NCBI GenBank assembly: GCA_002323245.1
Contig: DCPU01000015.1
Span: 62,001 to 126,000 of the forward strand
From: Mariprofundus sp. UBA1536
GTDB lineage: Bacteria; Pseudomonadota; Zetaproteobacteria; Mariprofundales; Mariprofundaceae
Direction: 5' to 3'
Length of the DNA: 64,000 bases
This document shows, one piece after another, positions 60,490-64,000 of the stretch; positions within the stretch are counted from its first letter, which is position 1, and every line of letters begins with the position of its first letter. The notes under the pieces are model-generated. The model was not told the origin of the DNA, ran no database searches, and was given only the letters and a program-made list of their open reading frames with translations. A program made the position numbers and the translations under genes.

Positions 60490-61005
60490 GTGGCAGATAT
60501 TGAAACAACAATCAGAGGTTTAGCAGAGCCAATTGTTGACGAATTGGGCATCGACTACTTGGGTGTAGTGATGACGGGTTCGGGTGACAATCGCGTGGTG
60601 CGTGTGGTTGTCGATTGTCGCGGCGGCGTGGGTGTGGAAGCGCTGCGTCGGTTGAGCAAGGGTCTGTCATTGCAGCTGGACGCTGAGGATTTGATTCCAG
60701 GGAAATATCACCTTGAAATCAGCTCGCCTGGTTTTGATTGGCCACTGACCACAGCATCAGATTATGCCCGCTATTTGAATGATTATTTGCGGATTAAATT
60801 TGAAAATGGTGTGGTGCTGGAAGGCGAGAATCTTGGCCTTGATGAGACTGGCGAGATTTTGCGCATCAGCGATGGTGAAGTGGAACGTGATGTGAAACTG
60901 TCTGAAACACGCTTGGTGATTCGTACCGTGAACTGGTCAAAAGTTTCAGGTGGTAAAAAAACTGGAAACGCAAAAAAGACGAAGAAGTCGAATAGTAAAA
61001 AATAA
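60490..61005 (+). CDS. rimP: Ribosome maturation factor RimP
   Basis: 30S assembly factor of 171 residues. The GTG at 60490 gives the usual start VADIETTIRGLAEPIVDELGID; GGAAGGGATAGG lies upstream. The two-domain structure is visible: an alpha/beta domain with VRVVVDCRGGVGVEALRRLSKGLSLQLDAEDLIPGKYHLEISSPGFDWPLT, and an SH3-like C-terminal domain, followed by a lysine-rich tail (KKTGNAKKTKKSNSKK). It is first in the canonical rimP-nusA-ylxR-infB operon. Confidence 0.95.
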   Translation: MADIETTIRGLAEPIVDELGIDYLGVVMTGSGDNRVVRVVVDCRGGVGVEALRRLSKGLSLQLDAEDLIPGKYHLEISSPGFDWPLTTASDYARYLNDYLRIKFENGVVLEGENLGLDETGEILRISDGEVERDVKLSETRLVIRTVNWSKVSGGKKTGNAKKTKKSNSKK

Positions 61006-61024
61006 TTTTGAAGGGTCTTGAATT

Positions 61025-62494
61025 ATGAATGCTGATATGTTGCAAGTTGCAGACGCGGTAGCGCGTGAGAAATCTGTAGAACGTGAATTGGTGCTGGAAT
61101 CGATGGAGCAGGCTTTAAGAACTGCTGCACGCCGCACCTATGGCACAAAAACTATCGATGCAATCATCGACCGTACAACGGGTGAAATTGGTTTGTTCCA
61201 TGTGCGCACCACTGTTGAAGAAGTTGAAGATGAAGAAAATGAGCTGACTTTAGAGCAGGCCAAAGCTTTGGATGCAGATGCTGAAATCGGCACTACATTT
61301 GAAGAATCATTGCCGCCAATTACTTTGGACCGTGTTGCAGCCCAGACAGCCAAACAAGTGATTAATCAAAAAATCCGTGAAGCAGAGCGCGCACAAGTGG
61401 TGGCAGAATATGAACCACGCGTGGGTGAAATTGTTGTGGGTATCGTTAAGCGCGTCGAACGCGGCAATGTGTATGTGGATTTGGGTCGCGGCGAAGGCGT
61501 GATGTATCGCGAAGATATGTTGCCACGCGAATCATTCCGTCAAGGTGATCGTATCCGTACTTATTTACGCGAAGTTCGCAATCAGCCCAAAGGCGCATTG
61601 GTGTATTTATCACGCGCTGATGCAGGCATGGTATTGAAACTATTTGAACAAGAAGTGCCTGAAATCCAGGATGGTTTAGTGGTGATTCAAGCGATTTCTC
61701 GTGACCCAGGCTCACGCAGTAAAATTGCTGTGATTTCAACGGATATCGGCGTTGATCCAGTTGGTGCTTGTGTGGGCATGCGTGGTTCACGTGTGCAAGC
61801 TGTGGTGAATGAATTGCACGGCGAGAAAATTGATATTATTGAATGGACAGAAGATCCAGCAGCATTTGTGATTAATGCTTTGGCACCAGCAGAAGTAGAG
61901 CGTGTATTGGTGGATGAAGATTCTAAATCCATCGAAGTGGCAGTGGCAGAAGATCAATTAGCCATCGCTATTGGTCGCCGTGGTCAAAACGTAAACCTAG
62001 CTTCTGGTTTGACAGGCTGGGACATTGAAATCATGACTTTGGGTGATGAAAAACAAAAGCGCGTAGAAGAAGTGCAAGCGGTGAAAGATGCTTTTGCTGC
62101 CGGCTTGGATATTGATGAAGACTTCTCTTTGTTATTAATCAACGAAGGCTTTATGTCGCTGACTGATATTGCGTATTGTGATGTGAATGAATTGACTGCG
62201 ATTGATGGTCTTGAGCCAGAATTGGCAGCGGAAATTCAGAAGCGTGCCCGTGATAGCCTGTTAAACTCAGCACTTGAGCAAGAAGGCGCTGATGTGTCTG
62301 CAGAAACCCTGGTGGCCTTGATGGATGTGGCTGGTATGACTGCTGATGTGGCAGAAACATTAACTTTGCAAGGCGTATTGAGTGCCAATGCTTTGGCTGA
62401 TGCTGCTAGCGATGAAATCACGGGTGTGGATGAAGCGCAGTTGAATGCTTTGATTATTGCAGCACGTGAAGCTTGTGGTTGGTTTAAAGACTGA
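61025..62494 (+). CDS. nusA: Transcription termination/antitermination factor NusA
   Basis: RNA-polymerase-binding elongation factor of 489 residues. It has the N-terminal domain (1-125, VEDEENELTLEQAKALDADAEIG) and the S1 domain (about 130-200, GEIVVGIVKRVERGNVYVDLGRGEGVMYREDMLPRE). KH1 and KH2 follow (RDPGSRSKIAVIS; VGACVGMRGSRVQAVVNELHGEKIDIIEW; AIAIGRRGQNVNLASGLTGW), then two C-terminal helix-hairpin-helix acidic repeats as in E. coli. In E. coli NusA represses its own operon through leader termination. Confidence 0.97.
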   Translation: MNADMLQVADAVAREKSVERELVLESMEQALRTAARRTYGTKTIDAIIDRTTGEIGLFHVRTTVEEVEDEENELTLEQAKALDADAEIGTTFEESLPPITLDRVAAQTAKQVINQKIREAERAQVVAEYEPRVGEIVVGIVKRVERGNVYVDLGRGEGVMYREDMLPRESFRQGDRIRTYLREVRNQPKGALVYLSRADAGMVLKLFEQEVPEIQDGLVVIQAISRDPGSRSKIAVISTDIGVDPVGACVGMRGSRVQAVVNELHGEKIDIIEWTEDPAAFVINALAPAEVERVLVDEDSKSIEVAVAEDQLAIAIGRRGQNVNLASGLTGWDIEIMTLGDEKQKRVEEVQAVKDAFAAGLDIDEDFSLLLINEGFMSLTDIAYCDVNELTAIDGLEPELAAEIQKRARDSLLNSALEQEGADVSAETLVALMDVAGMTADVAETLTLQGVLSANALADAASDEITGVDEAQLNALIIAAREACGWFKD

Positions 62495-62496
62495 TT

Positions 62497-63147
62497 TTGC
62501 AAGAGAAGTTAGAAAGTAAATCCAAGCGCACCTGTTTTGCCTGTCGGACAACGACAGACAAAGAATCATTGTTGCGTTTGGTGGTGGATGATGAGGGTCA
62601 GATTTGGCCGGATTTTTCTGCTAAACTTCCTGGCCGCGGCGTTTACCTTTGCATGTCACCTACATGTCTGCAAGGGTTGTCGGATAAGCGGCTTGGGGTG
62701 CTCAACCGTGACTTTTCGCCGCAGTTGCCACAGTGGTTGGTCTTACAGCAGCGATTGTCTGATATGCTTGGCCTCCGCATTAACCAGCTTATGACTGGGA
62801 TGAGGCGGCGGGCAGCGATAGGTCGGGATGCAGTGATGCACCGGATGTGGAAGAAGGAAAAACTGTTGGTGTTGTTTGCCGCAGATGCAGGTGATGCACT
62901 GGTTCGGCAGGTGCAAGATGCAGTTGAGAAGCGCGATGAAAGTATGCAGCGCTCTCCAGTGCTGGTTTCTACGCTGGATGCTGACCAATTGGGTTTGGCG
63001 ATGGCGAGAGAAAAAGTTTCGGTTGTTGCTTTTTCATGGGCCAATCCCGTGGCGAAGTTTCAACAATTATGTGTTTGGCAACAAGTGCTTGAGAATTTGA
63101 GTGCATCAACCAAACAAAAGGAAAGCAAGGTAACAAATGGCGAATAA
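62497..63147 (+). CDS. YlxR-L7Ae fusion protein
   Basis: Protein of 216 residues joining two RNA-binding families. The N-terminal YlxR/DUF448 domain (about 1-80) has RTCFACRTTTDKESLLRLVV and PGRGVYLC. After a linker, a C-terminal L7Ae/ribosomal-L30e-like domain follows (about 105-195: AIGRDAVMHRMWKKEKLLVLFAADAGDALV). In Firmicutes these are two adjacent genes (ylxR, ylxQ); the fused form is known in alphaproteobacteria and relatives. The TTG start at 62497 is two bases after nusA. The stop overlaps infB by eleven bases. Confidence 0.85.
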   Translation: MQEKLESKSKRTCFACRTTTDKESLLRLVVDDEGQIWPDFSAKLPGRGVYLCMSPTCLQGLSDKRLGVLNRDFSPQLPQWLVLQQRLSDMLGLRINQLMTGMRRRAAIGRDAVMHRMWKKEKLLVLFAADAGDALVRQVQDAVEKRDESMQRSPVLVSTLDADQLGLAMAREKVSVVAFSWANPVAKFQQLCVWQQVLENLSASTKQKESKVTNGE

Positions 63148-64000
63148 ACGTGTGTTAGATTTGGCAAAAGATTTGGGTGTGACTGCAGATGATGTGCAGC
63201 GCGCCGCGCAAGATGTAGGTGTGGCAGCTTCTGGGCCAGCCAGCAATCTGGATCAAGATGATGTGGCAAAAATAACAGCATCTATCCATGCCAAAGGCGG
63301 AAAGAAACCAGCAGGTAGTACAACCCTTACTTTGGGTAAGCCGCGTTCAACCAGCGCGGGATTAAGCCGCGGAGAATCAGGAAGCCACTCGGTAGAAGTG
63401 TCTGTTCGCCGTCGTCGCTCAAGGCCTGCAACCACGATTGTCGGGGCTTCGCCTGACGTTACCGCAGCGCCAAAACCAACTATTAAGCCTGCAGAACAAG
63501 CGCAAATCGCCGTTCAGCAAGCTGCTGAACAAAAGGCCGCTGATCAAAAAGCTGCAGCACTGAAAGCAGCCGCCCAAAAAGCAGCAGCCCATAAAGAGAC
63601 TGAGCAAAAAGCTGCTGAAGTAAGCACGCGCCCATTGCCAACGCGCCCATTGCCAACACGACCTACAGTTTCCAGAACCACAGTGGCGGCTAAAGAAGCA
63701 CCTGTGGCAGAAGTCAGTCATAAACCATTGCCAAAACCAACCTTGTCTCCAGCACAAATGGCTGCTGAGAAGATGGTTGCGCTCAAAGAAAGAAAATCAG
63801 AAGAACAAGCGGCGTTGCGTGAAAAACGCCGTGCGCCTAGACCGCAGCGTACATTGTCGCGCCCTGCCGATGCTCATGCAACGCCAAATGCTGGTGCTGC
63901 TGCAACGACTGGAAATGACAACGATCGTTTGCCAACACGTGCACCGCGTTCGCAAGCGCCACAAGGCCAATCGCGTCCCCAGCATCCAGGTGCTGCAGCG
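63137..64000 (+). CDS. infB: Translation initiation factor IF-2, N-terminal part
   Basis: The first 288 residues of IF-2, running off the right edge. It starts MANKRVLDLAKDLGVTADDV (IF2_N domain), then TLTLGKPRSTSAGLSRGESGSHSVEVSVRRRRS, the IF-2-associated domain. A long low-complexity region rich in Ala, Lys, Gln, Pro and Arg follows (AEQKAADQKAAALKAAAQKAAAHKE and a TRPLP tandem repeat near 63630-63660). The GTPase domain is not yet reached. Alternative internal starts as in E. coli IF2-beta cannot be judged. Confidence 0.95.
   Translation, partial: MANKRVLDLAKDLGVTADDVQRAAQDVGVAASGPASNLDQDDVAKITASIHAKGGKKPAGSTTLTLGKPRSTSAGLSRGESGSHSVEVSVRRRRSRPATTIVGASPDVTAAPKPTIKPAEQAQIAVQQAAEQKAADQKAAALKAAAQKAAAHKETEQKAAEVSTRPLPTRPLPTRPTVSRTTVAAKEAPVAEVSHKPLPKPTLSPAQMAAEKMVALKERKSEEQAALREKRRAPRPQRTLSRPADAHATPNAGAAATTGNDNDRLPTRAPRSQAPQGQSRPQHPGAAA

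Noticed and set aside
1..64000. Phage, insertion sequence, toxin-antitoxin, restriction or other defence locus
   Set aside because: No transposase, integrase, terminase, methylase-endonuclease pair or similar was found on either strand; gene content and codon use look uniform.

Overview
The window is chromosomal DNA of a Gram-negative, respiring proteobacterium. It contains an outer-membrane MlaA lipoprotein, a lytic transglycosylase, an L,D-transpeptidase, c- and b-type cytochromes and a complete pyruvate dehydrogenase complex. The housekeeping set (HslU, SspB, an Hda-like protein, RNase G, Rep, HemW, RimP-NusA-YlxR-IF2) looks gammaproteobacterium-like. However, the tRNA m5U54 enzyme is the folate-dependent TrmFO rather than TrmA, which argues against a typical gamma- or betaproteobacterium. 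A deep-branching lineage such as the Zetaproteobacteria is a guess; no rRNA or tRNA gene is present to test it.

Layout: (1) 1-5572: hslU (cut by the window edge) coupled to a PLP-dependent decarboxylase, divergent from a tightly packed run of [2Fe-2S] ferredoxin, SspB, DUF2066, Hda-like, L,D-transpeptidase and methyltransferase genes. (2) 5620-11083: pyruvate dehydrogenase E1alpha, E1beta, E2 and E3. E2 and E3 begin with nearly identical lipoyl domains and leaders. (3) 11179-24018: mixed genes including mutarotase, CoA-binding protein, EamA transporter, cytochrome c, maf-rng-hemW-mscS, cytochrome b561, an M16 protease, TrhP-type U32 protein and an M48 protease. (4) 24019-33143: a hybrid histidine kinase plus NarL/LuxR-type regulator, divergent from a 1,566-residue secreted protein with fourteen FG-GAP repeats and six Big_2 domains, then a secreted Sel1-repeat protein. 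(5) 33144-42228: tmk-holB, rpmE, rplU-rpmA, obgE-proB-(unknown duplicated-domain protein)-proA, mgtE. (6) 42233-49047, minus strand: a membrane protein, lytic transglycosylase, proS, a PAS protein, DUF805 and RDD membrane proteins, trmFO, and a PD40 propeller protein. (7) 49177-64000: two small secreted proteins of unknown function, CvfB-like RNA-binding protein, mlaA, an RsmC-like methyltransferase, an RsuA-type pseudouridine synthase, a periplasmic-sensor hybrid kinase, rep, a phosphohexomutase, and the rimP-nusA-ylxR-infB operon, with infB running off the edge.

Most of the window is core genome in short, translationally coupled operons (many 4-base ATGA/GTGA overlaps). I found no phage, insertion sequence, CRISPR, toxin-antitoxin or defence locus. 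The parts most likely to be new are the unknown protein between proB and proA, the two-component system facing the giant propeller/Big_2 protein with a NarL-like inverted repeat between them, the cysteine-rich lipoprotein and its partner at 49177-50240, and the shared E2/E3 lipoyl segment flanked by a dispersed inverted-repeat family.
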